This document shows positions 1 through 8,702 of a DNA stretch of 64,000 nucleotides, piece by piece; position 1 is the stretch's first letter; the number at the start of each line of letters is the position of its first letter. Source of the stretch: Blastococcus sp. (GTDB taxonomy: Bacteria > Actinomycetota > Actinomycetes > Mycobacteriales > Geodermatophilaceae); the NCBI GenBank assembly GCA_025465355.1, contig JAODNN010000067.1, positions 1 through 64,000 on the forward strand, read 5' to 3'. Position numbers and translations under genes: made by a program. The notes beneath the pieces are model-generated. The model searched no databases and was not told the origin of the DNA. It was given only the letters and a program-made list of their open reading frames with translations.

Positions 1-1
1 C

Positions 2-1330
2 GGGGAGGCCGGGGTGCCGTTCATCTCGATCACCGGTTACGACTTCATGGAGATGTTCGTGGGAGTCGGCGCGGCGCGCGTCCGCGACCTCTTCCAGACC
101 GCCAAGAAGCAGGCGCCGGCGATCATCTTCGTCGACGAGATCGACTCCATCGGTCGTAAACGCGGCGCGGGTCTCGGCGGCGGTCACGACGAGCGAGAGC
201 AGACGCTCAACCAGATGCTCGTCGAGATGGACGGGTTCGACGTCAAGGGCGGCGTCATCATGATCGCCGCCACGAACCGGCCGGACATCCTCGACCCGGC
301 GTTGCTGCGCCCGGGTCGCTTCGACCGTCAGATCGCCGTCGACCGGCCCGATCTGCTCGGCCGCAAGGCCATCCTCGCCGTCCACGCCAAGGGCAAGCCG
401 CTCGCTCCGGACGTCGACCTGGAGACGGTGGCGCGCCGGACCCCCGGCTTCACCGGTGCGGACCTTGCGAACGTCCTGAACGAGGCTGCGCTGCTGACCG
501 CCCGGAACAACGGCTCGCTGATCACCGACTCGACCCTCGAGGAGGCGATCGACCGTGTCATCGCCGGCCCGGAGCGGAAGACGCGGGCGATGAGCGAGAA
601 GGAGAAGAAGGTCACCGCCTACCACGAGGGCGGGCATGCCCTCGTGGCGCACGCCCTGCCCAACCTGGACCCGGTGCACAAGGTGACGATCCTGCCGCGC
701 GGCCGGTCGCTGGGGCACACGCTCGTCCTGCCCACCGAGGACAAGTACACCCAGACCCGCTCCGAGATGATCGACACCCTTGCCTACGCCCTCGGGGGCC
801 GGGCGGCCGAGGAACTGGTGTTCCACGAGCCGACCACCGGGGCGGGCAACGACATCGAGAAGGCGACCTCGATGGCGCGGGCCATGGTCACGCAGTACGG
901 CATGAGCGCCAAGCTGGGCGCGGTCAAGTACGGCAGCACGGACGCCGAGCCGTTCCTCGGTCGTGACATGGGCTCGCGGCCGGACTACTCCGAGGCCGTC
1001 GCCGCCGACATCGACGCCGAGATCCGGGCGCTGATCGAGGCCGCGCACGACGAGGCCTGGGAGATCCTGGTCGAGTACCGGCCCGTTCTCGACCAGCTGG
1101 TGCTGGAGCTGATGGAGAAGGAGACGCTGTCGAAGGACGACATGGCGCGGATCTGCGCGCCGGTCGTCAAGCGGCCCTCCCTCGCGCCGTACAACGGCTT
1201 CGGCAAGCGCACCCCCTCCGACCAGCCCCCGGTGCAGACCCCGGCCGAGCTGGCCGCCCAGAACGGTGGCTCCGCCAACGGGCACTCCGCCACCCCGGTC
1301 GGGGACGTCGGGGCGCCCGCTCAGCGATGA
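2..1330 (+). CDS. ftsH: ATP-dependent zinc metalloprotease FtsH (5' truncated by window edge)
   Basis: C-terminal 442 codons of the membrane-anchored AAA+ protease that degrades misfolded and short-lived membrane and cytosolic proteins. The frame is open from base 2 and already reads [15 protein letters not shown], so the transmembrane region and Walker A lie left of the window. Visible are Walker [10 protein letters not shown], the second region of homology ending LLRPGRFDR, the zinc site HEGGH and the third ligand region [14 protein letters not shown] instead of HEAGH is, as I recall, normal for actinobacterial FtsH. The tail after about residue 390 is Pro/Ala/Gly rich and probably disordered. 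The stop overlaps the folE start (ATGA), so the two are likely cotranscribed, as in mycobacteria. Confidence 0.97.
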   Translation, partial: GEAGVPFISITGYDFMEMFVGVGAARVRDLFQTAKKQAPAIIFVDEIDSIGRKRGAGLGGGHDEREQTLNQMLVEMDGFDVKGGVIMIAATNRPDILDPALLRPGRFDRQIAVDRPDLLGRKAILAVHAKGKPLAPDVDLETVARRTPGFTGADLANVLNEAALLTARNNGSLITDSTLEEAIDRVIAGPERKTRAMSEKEKKVTAYHEGGHALVAHALPNLDPVHKVTILPRGRSLGHTLVLPTEDKYTQTRSEMIDTLAYALGGRAAEELVFHEPTTGAGNDIEKATSMARAMVTQYGMSAKLGAVKYGSTDAEPFLGRDMGSRPDYSEAVAADIDAEIRALIEAAHDEAWEILVEYRPVLDQLVLELMEKETLSKDDMARICAPVVKRPSLAPYNGFGKRTPSDQPPVQTPAELAAQNGGSANGHSATPVGDVGAPAQR

Positions 1331-1935
1331 GCGACGTTCCGGCTACGACGGGCGGGTCCGAGCCGGGTGCGGTGGACCAGGCGAGGGTGGCCGCCGCGGT
1401 CCGGGAGCTGCTGATCGCGGTGGGGGAGGACCCCGACCGCCCCGGGCTGCAGGACACCCCGGCACGGGTCGCCCGCGCCTACGCCGAGATGTTCGCCGGG
1501 CTGTGGCAGGACCCCTTCGACGTCCTGGCCACCACCTTCGACGAGAACCACGACGAACTGGTGCTCGTGAAGGACATCCCGATGTACTCCACCTGTGAGC
1601 ACCACCTGGTGCCCTTCCACGGGACCGCGCACATCGGCTACATCCCCGGGGAGGACGGCCGCGTCACGGGGCTGTCCAAACTGGCTCGGCTGGTCGAGGT
1701 GTACGCCCGCCGGCCGCAGGTGCAGGAACGGATGACCAGCCAGATCGCCGATGCCCTGGCCGACGCGCTCAAGCCGCGCGGTGTGCTCGTCGTGATCGAG
1801 GCCGAGCACCTCTGCATGGCGATGCGCGGGGTCCGCAAGCCCGGCGCCGTCACGGTCACCTCGGCCGTCCGCGGCATCTTCCGCGACAACCCGGCCACCC
1901 GTAGCGAGGCCATGAGCCTCGTTCTCGGCAGGTGA
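1327..1935 (+). CDS. folE: GTP cyclohydrolase I
   Basis: Converts GTP to 7,8-dihydroneopterin triphosphate, the first step of tetrahydrofolate synthesis. The 202-residue length is normal. Family motifs are present: the zinc-site segment [12 protein letters not shown] (about residues 82-93), the catalytic core [19 protein letters not shown], and the C-terminal region with [14 protein letters not shown] carrying the second zinc Cys. The ATG overlaps the ftsH stop by 4 bp and the TGA overlaps the folP GTG by 4 bp, which indicates translational coupling in an ftsH-fol operon. The ATG start at 1327 is chosen because of that overlap and because the protein then begins at the usual place. Confidence 0.98.
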   Translation: MSDVPATTGGSEPGAVDQARVAAAVRELLIAVGEDPDRPGLQDTPARVARAYAEMFAGLWQDPFDVLATTFDENHDELVLVKDIPMYSTCEHHLVPFHGTAHIGYIPGEDGRVTGLSKLARLVEVYARRPQVQERMTSQIADALADALKPRGVLVVIEAEHLCMAMRGVRKPGAVTVTSAVRGIFRDNPATRSEAMSLVLGR

Positions 1936-2798
1936 GCACTCCCGCTCTGCTCGTGCCGCACCCGGGGCGGTGCGTGGTGATGGGGGTCCTCAACGTCACG
2001 CCCGACTCCTTCTCCGACGGCGGCTGCTTCGCCGACACGGAGACGGCGGTCGCGCACGGTCTGGAGATGGCCGCCGCCGGGGCCGACATCGTCGACGTCG
2101 GTGGCGAGTCCACTCGTCCCGGCGCCGACCGCGTGGACGCCGAGGAGGAGTGCCGCCGGGTTCTCCCGGTGATCCGCGAGCTTTCCGCCGCGGGGGTGCG
2201 GACGAGCGTCGACACCACCCGCGCCGAGGTGGCAGAGGGCGCGCTGGCCGCCGGGGCCCTCCTCGTCAACGACGTGAGCGGCGGGCTGGCCGACGCCGGG
2301 ATGGCCGAGCTGGTGGCCGACGCCGGCGTGCCGTGGGTGCTCATGCACTGGCGCGGGCACAGCCGGGAGATGTATGCCGCCGCCCGTTACGGGGACGTCG
2401 TCACCGAGGTTGCCGCCGAGCTCACCGCCCGGGTCGAAGACGTCGTGGCCGCGGGCGTCGCCCCCGAGCAGCTGATCATCGACCCCGGGCTGGGCTTCGC
2501 CAAGCGCGCCGAGCACAACTGGAGCCTGCTGGCCGGGCTCGACCGCATCGTGGGCATCGGACTGCCGGTCCTGGTCGGGGCCTCCCGCAAGACCTTCCTC
2601 GGCCGGCTGCTCGCCGACGCCGACGGCGAGCCCCGCCCGGCCGAGCAGCGGGACGCCGCGACGCTGGCCACCACCGTCCTCGCGGCGGAGGCCGGCGCCT
2701 GGGGTGTGCGGGTCCACGACGCCGGCGCCTCCGCGGATGCCGTCCGCACCGTCGAGGCCGTGCGTGCCGCCCGGGCAGGAGGGACCGTCCGTGGTTGA
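1932..2798 (+). CDS. folP: Dihydropteroate synthase
   Basis: Condenses 6-hydroxymethyl-7,8-dihydropterin pyrophosphate with p-aminobenzoate; it is the sulfonamide target. The protein is 288 aa and a TIM barrel by family. The pterin-binding signatures are clear: [15 protein letters not shown] near residue 17, [11 protein letters not shown] near 56, LVNDVSGG near 113, IDPGLGFAK near 183 and the ASRKTFLG segment near 216. The GTG start at 1932 overlaps the folE stop (GTGA). The C-terminus overlaps the folB start region by 8 bp. There is no sign of a second, FolP2-like divergence, and the order folE-folP-folB-folK supports the biosynthetic enzyme. Confidence 0.97.
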   Translation: MSTPALLVPHPGRCVVMGVLNVTPDSFSDGGCFADTETAVAHGLEMAAAGADIVDVGGESTRPGADRVDAEEECRRVLPVIRELSAAGVRTSVDTTRAEVAEGALAAGALLVNDVSGGLADAGMAELVADAGVPWVLMHWRGHSREMYAAARYGDVVTEVAAELTARVEDVVAAGVAPEQLIIDPGLGFAKRAEHNWSLLAGLDRIVGIGLPVLVGASRKTFLGRLLADADGEPRPAEQRDAATLATTVLAAEAGAWGVRVHDAGASADAVRTVEAVRAARAGGTVRG

Positions 2799-3153
2799 CC
2801 GGATCGCCATCCGGGGCCTCGAGGCGCACGCCCACCACGGGGTCTACGACGTCGAGCGCGAGCGTGGCCAGATCTTCCGCGTCGACGCCGTCCTCGAGCT
2901 GGACACCGCGCCGGCCGCCGCGGACGACGACCTGGCCAAGACGGTGAACTACGCCGAGCTGGCCCAGCGTCTGCACGCCGTCCTCACCGGTGAGCCGGTC
3001 GCCCTGCTGGAGACCCTCGCCCAGCGGCTGGCCGACGTCTGCCTGTCCGATCCGCTGGTCGACGCCGTCGAGATCACCGTGCACAAGCCCGATGCCGACC
3101 TCGGGGTGCCCTTCGCCGACGTCGCCGTCGACATCCGGCGGGAGCGGGCATGA
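2791..3153 (+). CDS. folB: Dihydroneopterin aldolase
   Basis: Cleaves 7,8-dihydroneopterin to 6-hydroxymethyl-7,8-dihydropterin plus glycolaldehyde, between folE and folK in the pathway. The product is 120 aa and starts [20 protein letters not shown], matching the family N-terminus. Later come the conserved TVNYAELAQ segment and the catalytic Lys region ITVHKPDADLGVPF. A longer frame exists upstream but lies inside folP in another frame. The GTG at 2791 is preceded by AGGAGGG (2778-2784), a strong ribosome site, which fixes the start. It overlaps folP by 8 bp and ends in ATGA shared with folK. Confidence 0.96.
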   Translation: MVDRIAIRGLEAHAHHGVYDVERERGQIFRVDAVLELDTAPAAADDDLAKTVNYAELAQRLHAVLTGEPVALLETLAQRLADVCLSDPLVDAVEITVHKPDADLGVPFADVAVDIRRERA

Positions 3154-3653
3154 GCCGGGCAGTCCTCTCGCTCGGCGCCAACCTCGGGGACCGTGCGGGC
3201 GCGATCCGGGCGGCGCTGGCCGCACTCAAGGACGACGGCCTGGTCGCCCGGTCGACGCTGTACGAGACCCCGCCGTGGGGGCCGGTCGAGCAGCCGCCCT
3301 ACCTGAACGCGATCGCCGTGGTGCGGGACGACCGGACCGCCGCGGGCTGGCTGGCGCGTGCGCACGAGCTCGAGCAGGCCGCCGGTCGCACCCGCGAGGT
3401 GCGCTTCGGCCCACGCACACTCGACGTCGACGTCATCACCGTCACTGCGGACGACGGGACGCCGGTGCTCTCCGACGACCCGCAGCTCACCCTGCCGCAC
3501 CCGCGCGCCCACGAGCGGGCCTTCGTGCTGGTGCCGTGGCTGACGCTGGACCCCCTCGCCGTCCTGCCCGGCCGCGGCCGGGTCGCCGACCTCGTCGCCG
3601 CGCTGCCGGCCGACGACGTCGCCGCCGTCGTCCGCTGGGACCACCTGCATTGA
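3150..3653 (+). CDS. folK: 2-amino-4-hydroxy-6-hydroxymethyldihydropteridine pyrophosphokinase
   Basis: Transfers pyrophosphate from ATP to 6-hydroxymethyl-7,8-dihydropterin, giving the FolP substrate. It has 167 aa, normal for HPPK. Recognisable are the N-terminal SLGANLGDR (about residues 6-14), the pterin pocket YETPPWGPVEQPPYLNA, the LEQAAGR segment, and the Mg/ATP site RFGPRTLDVDVI, followed by LPHPRAHERAFVL. The ATG overlaps the folB stop (ATGA). It is the last dedicated folate gene of the operon; the downstream DUF3180 gene starts with TTG overlapping its stop. Confidence 0.97.
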   Translation: MSRAVLSLGANLGDRAGAIRAALAALKDDGLVARSTLYETPPWGPVEQPPYLNAIAVVRDDRTAAGWLARAHELEQAAGRTREVRFGPRTLDVDVITVTADDGTPVLSDDPQLTLPHPRAHERAFVLVPWLTLDPLAVLPGRGRVADLVAALPADDVAAVVRWDHLH

Positions 3654-4201
3654 CCCCGGTCCGCCGGCGTGACCTCGCCGTTCTCGCCCTCGGCCTGGCC
3701 GTGGCCGCGTGGCTGCTGGTCCGTGCCTCCTACGGCAGCCTGCCGCCGCTCCGGTGGTGGCTGCCGGTGCCCCTGGCTGTGCTCGCCGTGGGCGAGGCGC
3801 TCGGCACACGGACCCTGCGCACGCGCCTCAAGGCTCTGCGGGAGGCCAGGGTCGCTCGTGAGCCCGAGGGGCGCCGGGCAGAACGACCGCCGAGCCGGCC
3901 GCCGAGCCGACCGGCCGCGCAGGTTCGCCCGGTGGAGCCCATGCTGGTGGCCCGCCTCGCCGTCCTCGGCCAGGCCAGTGCCTACGTCGGCGCCGTGTGC
4001 GGCGGGATCTGGGCCGGTGTGCTCGCGTACGTCGGCCCGGCCGTCGGCCGGCTGCAGGCCGCCGGGAACGACGCCCTGGCCGCCGCGCTCGGCGTGCTCT
4101 GCTCCGCGGCCCTGGTCGCGGCCGCGCTCTGGCTGGAGTCCGTCTGCAAGGTCCCCCCGGCGTCCGGCGACGACGAGCCCGTGCCGGGCGCCCGGGCGTA
4201 A
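3650..4201 (+). CDS. DUF3180 family membrane protein
   Basis: A 183-aa integral membrane protein of unknown function that follows folK in many actinobacteria (Rv3605c position in M. tuberculosis). It begins TPVRRRDLAVLALGLAVAAW. Predicted helices are at about residues 8-26, 30-48, 105-130 and 140-160, with a charged Arg/Pro-rich loop at 55-95 containing a PPSRPPSRP repeat. The TTG at 3650 overlaps the folK stop as TTGA; the next in-frame start would lie inside the first helix, so TTG is preferred. It converges with the ABC ATPase gene, 17 bp away. Function is not inferable beyond its stable linkage to folate genes. Confidence 0.85.
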   Translation: MTPVRRRDLAVLALGLAVAAWLLVRASYGSLPPLRWWLPVPLAVLAVGEALGTRTLRTRLKALREARVAREPEGRRAERPPSRPPSRPAAQVRPVEPMLVARLAVLGQASAYVGAVCGGIWAGVLAYVGPAVGRLQAAGNDALAAALGVLCSAALVAAALWLESVCKVPPASGDDEPVPGARA

Positions 4202-4218
4202 GAGCCCGAGGAGGCCCC

Positions 4219-5418
4219 TCAGACGATCGCCGACCCCGCCGTCTCCGGCACGGCGCCCTCCACGGACCGGCGCAGCGCGGCATGCAGCGAGTCCGGAGTG
4301 AGGACCCCGAGGAACCGATCGCCGTCGAGCACCGCCACCCAGCCCGCCTCCTCCTGCAGCATCACGGCCATCGCCGACTTCAGCGACGCGTCGACCGGCA
4401 CCCAGGCCTCCATGCGCCGTGCCGTCGACCCGACGGTCCCCGGCCCGGTGGCGCGATCCCCGGAGAGCCATCCCAGCAGGTGATCGTCGTCGTCCAGGAC
4501 GACGGCCCAGCGTGCCCCGGCCCGTTCCAGCGTTGCCCGGGCGTCGGCCAGGCGGTCCGCCGCGTGCACCACCGGGGGCCGCTCGAGGTCGGCGGCGTCG
4601 ATGCCGGTCACCGCCAGGCGCTTGAGCCCGCGGTCGGAGCCGACGAAATCGGCCACGAAGGCATTGGCCGGCCGGCCGAGCAGCTCGGCGGGGGTCGCGA
4701 ACTGCTCCACGTGGCCGCCCTCGCTCATGACGGCGATCCGGTCGCCGATGCGCACGGCCTCCTCGATGTCGTGCGTGACGAACACGATCGTCTTGCGCAC
4801 GGTCTCCTGGAGCCGGAGGAACTCCGACTGCAGCCGCTCGCGCACGATCGGGTCGACCGCCGAGAACGGCTCGTCCATCAGCAGCACCGGCGGGTCCGCC
4901 GCCAGCGCACGGGCCACCCCGGCCCGCTGCCGCTGGCCGCCGGACAACTGGGCCGGGTAACGATCCCCGAACGAGGCCGGGTCGAGGCCGACGGTCGCGA
5001 GCAGGTCGTCCACCCGGGCTCGCACCCGGTGCTTGTCCCACCCGAGCAACCGGGGGACGGTGCCGACGTTGGTGCGCACGGTCTGATGTGGGAAGAGGCC
5101 GACGTTCTGGATGACGTAGCCGATCCGGCGGCGCAGCCGCTCGGGGTCGACGCGGGTCACGTCCTCGCCGCCCAGCAGGATCCGGCCGGTCGACGGCTCG
5201 ATGATCCGGTTGATCATCTTCATGGTGGTCGTCTTGCCGCAGCCCGACGGGCCCACCAGAACGCTCAGCTCGCCGGCGGCGAAGGTCAGATCCAGCTCGG
5301 CGACGCCGACGGTGCCGTCCGGGTAGACCTTTCTGACACCCTCCAGCCGGATCTCGGCGGCCGTGCCGGCATCCAGGGCCGCCCTCGCGGGGGATGGCGG
5401 CGGGGAGCTAGCGTCCAC
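4219..5418 (-). CDS. Osmoprotectant-type ABC transporter ATP-binding protein with CBS pair
   Basis: A 399-aa ATPase of the ProV/OpuCA class that powers uptake of glycine betaine, choline or related quaternary ammonium compounds. Walker A GPSGCGKTT is at about residues 56-64, the Q-loop in GYVIQNVGLFPHQT, the signature LSGGQRQRAGVARAL, Walker B VLLMDEPFSAVD, and the switch His in VTHDIEEA. The C-terminal 120 residues contain two degenerate CBS units (WAVVLDDDDHLLGWL and GWVAVLDGDRFLGVL), which in OpuA-type transporters sense ionic strength. The GTG at 5418 has an AGGAGGG site 8 bp upstream. It is divergent from the permease genes, with start codons only 3 bp apart. The stop lies 17 bp from that of the DUF3180 gene. 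Confidence 0.93.
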   Translation of the reverse strand: MDASSPPPSPARAALDAGTAAEIRLEGVRKVYPDGTVGVAELDLTFAAGELSVLVGPSGCGKTTTMKMINRIIEPSTGRILLGGEDVTRVDPERLRRRIGYVIQNVGLFPHQTVRTNVGTVPRLLGWDKHRVRARVDDLLATVGLDPASFGDRYPAQLSGGQRQRAGVARALAADPPVLLMDEPFSAVDPIVRERLQSEFLRLQETVRKTIVFVTHDIEEAVRIGDRIAVMSEGGHVEQFATPAELLGRPANAFVADFVGSDRGLKRLAVTGIDAADLERPPVVHAADRLADARATLERAGARWAVVLDDDDHLLGWLSGDRATGPGTVGSTARRMEAWVPVDASLKSAMAVMLQEEAGWVAVLDGDRFLGVLTPDSLHAALRRSVEGAVPETAGSAIV

Positions 5419-5421
5419 GGG

Positions 5422-6105
5422 GTGGCCCTCCTGGGAGCAGTAGACCAGGCACCGAACCCCTGGTTCGACCCTTCGTACGTGGTCGACAACTGGACCACCA
5501 TTCTGCGTTACCTGGGCGAGCACGTCAGACTGACCGTCGCGGCCGTCTTCCTGGGCGTGGTGATCGCGCTGCCGTTGGCGCTGCTCGCGCGGCGCAGCCG
5601 GTTCCTCTCCGGTCCGGTCCTGGCGCTGTCGACCGTGATCTACACGATCCCGTCGCTGGCGATGTTCGCCTTCATCTTCCCGTTCACGGGGCTGTCGTCG
5701 ACCACCGTGCTGATCGGGCTGGTGGCCTACTCGCTGGTCATCCTCGTGCGGAACTTCCTCACCGGGCTGCAGGGCGTGCCCGCCGATGTCCGGGAGGCCG
5801 CCCGCGGCATGGGCTACGGGTCGCTGCGGCTGCTGGTCCAGGTGGACCTTCCGCTGGCCCTGCCGTCGTTCATGGCCGGTCTCCGGATCGCGACCGTGTC
5901 CACCGTCGCGCTGACCACGGTGGGCGTGCTGGTCGGGCACGGCGGGCTCGGGCAGCTGATCATCGGTGGCTTCAACGCCAACTTCTACCGGGCCGAGATC
6001 GTCACCGGCACGATCGGCTGCGTTCTCCTCGCCCTGGTCGCCGATGTGCTGCTGGCGGGGGCCGAACGGCTCCTGACGCCATGGACCCGGGCGGTGCGGG
6101 CATGA
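5422..6105 (+). CDS. Osmoprotectant-type ABC transporter permease (first subunit)
   Basis: A 227-aa inner-membrane subunit of the ProW/OpuCB class. The conserved part begins VVDNWTTILRYLGEHVRLT, followed by about five to six hydrophobic segments and the EAA loop REAARGMGYGSLRLLVQVDL that docks on the ATPase. The GTG at 5422 gives the longest plausible product but has no good ribosome site. A GTG near 5479 would start directly at VVDNW and resembles family N-termini, so the start is uncertain. The stop overlaps the next permease ATG (ATGA). Together with the ATPase and the lipoprotein at 7008 it forms a complete importer. Confidence 0.9.
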   Translation: MALLGAVDQAPNPWFDPSYVVDNWTTILRYLGEHVRLTVAAVFLGVVIALPLALLARRSRFLSGPVLALSTVIYTIPSLAMFAFIFPFTGLSSTTVLIGLVAYSLVILVRNFLTGLQGVPADVREAARGMGYGSLRLLVQVDLPLALPSFMAGLRIATVSTVALTTVGVLVGHGGLGQLIIGGFNANFYRAEIVTGTIGCVLLALVADVLLAGAERLLTPWTRAVRA

Positions 6106-6833
6106 ACGCCTTCGGCGACGCGCTCGTCTATCTCAACGACCCGTTCAACTGGACCCGGCCGGGCGGGATCATCGACCTGCTGGTCGAGCACCTGACCATC
6201 TCGCTCGTCGCCGTCCTGGCGGCCATCGTGGTGGCGCTGCCGGTCGGGATCGCCCTGGGGACTTCCGGCCGGGGCGGCGGGGGGGTCGTGGTGCTGTCCA
6301 ACGTCAGCCGCGCCGTCCCCACCCTGGCGCTGCTGACGATCTTCGCGGTCACCCCCATCGGCTTCGGCGACCCGGCGACGACGATCGCGCTGGCGGTCTT
6401 CGCCGTTCCACCGATCCTGACCAACACCTACGTGGGTTTCCGGGGGGTGGATGCTGACGTCCGTGAGGCCGCCCGGGCGATGGGCATGGGCCGCGGGCAG
6501 GTGATCCGGCGCGTCGACTTCCCGCTCGCGCTGCCGCTGGTCATGACCGGCGTGCGGACGGCGACGGTGCAGGTGGTGGCCACCGCCGGCCTCGCGGCGC
6601 TGGTCGGCGGGGGAGGCCTCGGTCAGATCATCAGCCTCGGCTTCGGCCAGCAGAACTACGGGGTGATGATCGCGGGCGCGCTGCTGGTCGCGGCACTGGC
6701 CCTCGCCACGGAGCTGACCCTGGTGCTGCTGACCTGGGCGGTGACACCGGGACCGCGGCGACTCCCCGGGGCGGCGACGCGGCGGCCGACGGCCGGGATC
6801 CCGGAGCCCACGGGGGCCGGGGTACCGCTCTGA
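6102..6833 (+). CDS. Osmoprotectant-type ABC transporter permease (second subunit)
   Basis: A 243-aa permease paralogous to its upstream neighbour. It starts MNAFGDALVYLNDPFNW, has a first helix within LTISLVAVLAAIVVALPVG, and the EAA loop REAARAMGMGRGQVIRRVDF at about residues 122-141. The C-terminal 25 residues are Pro/Arg rich and cytoplasmic. The ATG at 6102 overlaps the preceding stop; an in-frame ATG at 6081 lies inside the previous gene and lacks that coupling. OpuC-type importers commonly use two different permeases, as here. A 174-bp gap follows before the binding protein and holds a tight 7-bp hairpin (GCGGGAG/CTCCCGC, 6940-6955), which may mark a processing or partial termination point. 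Confidence 0.93.
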   Translation: MNAFGDALVYLNDPFNWTRPGGIIDLLVEHLTISLVAVLAAIVVALPVGIALGTSGRGGGGVVVLSNVSRAVPTLALLTIFAVTPIGFGDPATTIALAVFAVPPILTNTYVGFRGVDADVREAARAMGMGRGQVIRRVDFPLALPLVMTGVRTATVQVVATAGLAALVGGGGLGQIISLGFGQQNYGVMIAGALLVAALALATELTLVLLTWAVTPGPRRLPGAATRRPTAGIPEPTGAGVPL

Positions 6834-7007
6834 GCATCGCTGTAACCGCTCCGACACGCAGGGCGTCGGTCCGGTAACGGAAGCACAACAGGCGCGGCCG
6901 TGGATTGCCGTGCCGCGACCTGCGGGGTTGCATGGTCCCGCGGGAGTCCTCCCGCCAGACACGCGTAGCGGCCGATCCGGCCGCACGGGACACAGAAGGC
7001 GGGGCGC

Positions 7008-8018
7008 ATGAGCGCACGTATCACGATCGTTGCCCCTCTGGCACTGGCACTGCTGGTCACGGCGGCCTGTGGTTCGTCCGGCTCGTCCGGCACAGGCGGC
7101 GGGAACTCCAGCGCGGGCAACGCAGCGGGCAGCGCGTGCGCGCCGGTGAAGGGTGACCAGTTGGTCGTGCTCCAGGACGACAAGCACCTGCAGAACGCGG
7201 ACAACGTCGTCCCAGTGGTCAATTCCGCGGCGGCGAAGCAGAACCCCGCTCTGCTGCCGGCCCTCGATGCGGTCTCCGCGAAGCTGACCACCGCTGACCT
7301 GGTCGACCTCAACAACGCGGTGGACGTGCAGCGCAAGAGCGCCGACGACGTCGCCGCCGCATGGGTCAACGACAGCAAGGTCACCGACGGGCTGGCGAAG
7401 GGCAGCGGCACGATCGCGGTGGGCGGTGCGAACTTCACCGAGTCCAAGGTCCTCGCCACCATCTACGCCGACGTGCTGAAGGCGGCCGGCTTCACCGCTT
7501 CGGTCAAGGAGGTCGGCAGCCGGGACCTCTACCTGCCCGCGCTGATCAAGGGCGCCGAGATCCAGGCGTTCCCCGAGTACCTGTCCACGGTGACGGAAGC
7601 CATCAACAAGAAGGTGAACGGCCCGAACGCCACGCCGGTGGCCAGTGGCGACGTGCAGGCGACGCTCGCCGCCGTGAAGCCGCTGGCCGACAAGGTGGGC
7701 CTCACCTTCGGCACGCCGGCCGAGGCAGCCGACCAGAACGCCTTCGCCGTCACGCAGGCGCTCGCCGACAAGCTCAAGGTGACGACGCTCTCCGAGCTCG
7801 CCACCAAGTGCAGTGACGGCTCGCTCACCCTCGGCGGCCCTGCCGAGTGCCCGACCCGGCCGTACTGCCAGGTGGGTCTGGAGCAGAAGTACGGCCTGAA
7901 GTTCGCCGACTTCACGGCGCTGGACACCGGCGGACCGCTCACCAAGGCGGCGATCCAGCAGGGCAAGGTCTCGATCGGGCTGGTGTTCAGCTCCGACGGT
8001 TCTCTCGCGAAGAAGTAG
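7008..8018 (+). CDS. Quaternary-amine substrate-binding lipoprotein, apparently circularly permuted
   Basis: A 336-aa extracytoplasmic solute receptor for the preceding ABC importer. The signal peptide ends in the lipobox LVTAAC, with Cys21 as lipid anchor, followed by a Gly/Ser linker. Residues about 50-128 (VVLQDDKHLQNADNVVPVV through VDVQRKSADDVAAAW) resemble the segment that closes ordinary OpuCC/ProX proteins. Residues 134-336 begin GTIAVGGANFTES, like the usual N-terminus, and end LVFSSDGSLAKK, which matches the point where the usual C-terminal segment would begin. Four extra cysteines (44, 268, 281, 287) could form disulfides. Family assignment is confident; the permutation reading rests on remembered OpuCC sequence and needs alignment. 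Confidence 0.92.
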   Translation: MSARITIVAPLALALLVTAACGSSGSSGTGGGNSSAGNAAGSACAPVKGDQLVVLQDDKHLQNADNVVPVVNSAAAKQNPALLPALDAVSAKLTTADLVDLNNAVDVQRKSADDVAAAWVNDSKVTDGLAKGSGTIAVGGANFTESKVLATIYADVLKAAGFTASVKEVGSRDLYLPALIKGAEIQAFPEYLSTVTEAINKKVNGPNATPVASGDVQATLAAVKPLADKVGLTFGTPAEAADQNAFAVTQALADKLKVTTLSELATKCSDGSLTLGGPAECPTRPYCQVGLEQKYGLKFADFTALDTGGPLTKAAIQQGKVSIGLVFSSDGSLAKK

Positions 8019-8624
8019 TCAGTACCAGCCGCCGGGGGGCAACTGCTCCCCGGCGGCGACCTCCGCGGGGATCCGGTTGCCCTCCGGGGCGAGCGGGCAC
8101 GACCAGCGCGGGTCGTAGGTGCACGACGGGTGGTAGGCGAAGTTCAGGTCGACCACGAGACGCTCGCCGTCGGCGTCGAGGTCGGCGCCCTTGATCGTGT
8201 CGAGCAGGTAGCGGCCGCCGCCGTACGTGGTCCGGCCGGCGGTTCCGTCGCGCAGCGGGAGGAAGACGCCGCCGCCGTACCTGCCCAGCCACCACACGTC
8301 GAGCCGGCCCAGCTCGCCGAGCGTCACCGTGCCGATGCGGTCCAGGGGCACCTCGCCATCGTCGGCCGTGGGCAGCTCGAGACGTCGCGGGTCGGCCGGC
8401 TCCAGCCGGGCCTCGTACCGCAGTGCGGGGTCGTAAGGGGCGAACGGAAGCCCGCGGAAAGCCGCTCGGGCCTCCGTGCCGAGCGGTGAGTCGGGGTGGT
8501 TGGCGAACAGTTCGTCCCGGCCGTCGCGCCAGGTCCGCCACCCTGCCTCCGGGTCCCCGGCTGCCCGGGCGGCGGCATAGAGGCCGGACACCCGGCGGCG
8601 CCAGTCGAGCAGGCTCAGCGTCAC
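8019..8624 (-). CDS. DUF1684 family protein
   Basis: A 201-aa protein of the DUF1684 family, which is common in actinobacteria and has no established activity that I can name. It starts VTLSLLDWRRRVSGLYAAAR and carries the characteristic C-terminal block FLPLRDGTAGRTTYGGGRYL, then VVDLNFAYHPSCTYDPRWS and PLAPEGNRIPAEVAAGE. There is no signal peptide or membrane segment, so it is probably cytosolic. The start is the GTG at 8624, where family similarity begins; longer upstream frames run into the divergent DUF6779 gene. A CAGAGT hexamer 6 bp before the GTG suggests a leaderless message. The stop abuts that of the binding-protein gene with no gap. Confidence 0.85.
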   Translation of the reverse strand: MTLSLLDWRRRVSGLYAAARAAGDPEAGWRTWRDGRDELFANHPDSPLGTEARAAFRGLPFAPYDPALRYEARLEPADPRRLELPTADDGEVPLDRIGTVTLGELGRLDVWWLGRYGGGVFLPLRDGTAGRTTYGGGRYLLDTIKGADLDADGERLVVDLNFAYHPSCTYDPRWSCPLAPEGNRIPAEVAAGEQLPPGGWY

Positions 8625-8702
8625 CGGCCCACTCTGGCAGCTCCGCGACGCCACGGTCCCGCGGAGGTCGGTTCCTCCCCGGACCGGAGTCGTTCCCGCC
8701 GC

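Noticed and set aside
630-645. FtsH zinc motif HEGGH instead of HEAGH as a possible inactivating change
   Set aside because: From memory, mycobacterial FtsH also reads HEGGH; both histidines and the Glu are intact.
6940-6955. Hairpin before the binding-protein gene as a riboswitch or full terminator
   Set aside because: The 7-bp stem has only a 2-nt loop and no conserved aptamer sequence; it is noted with the second permease only.
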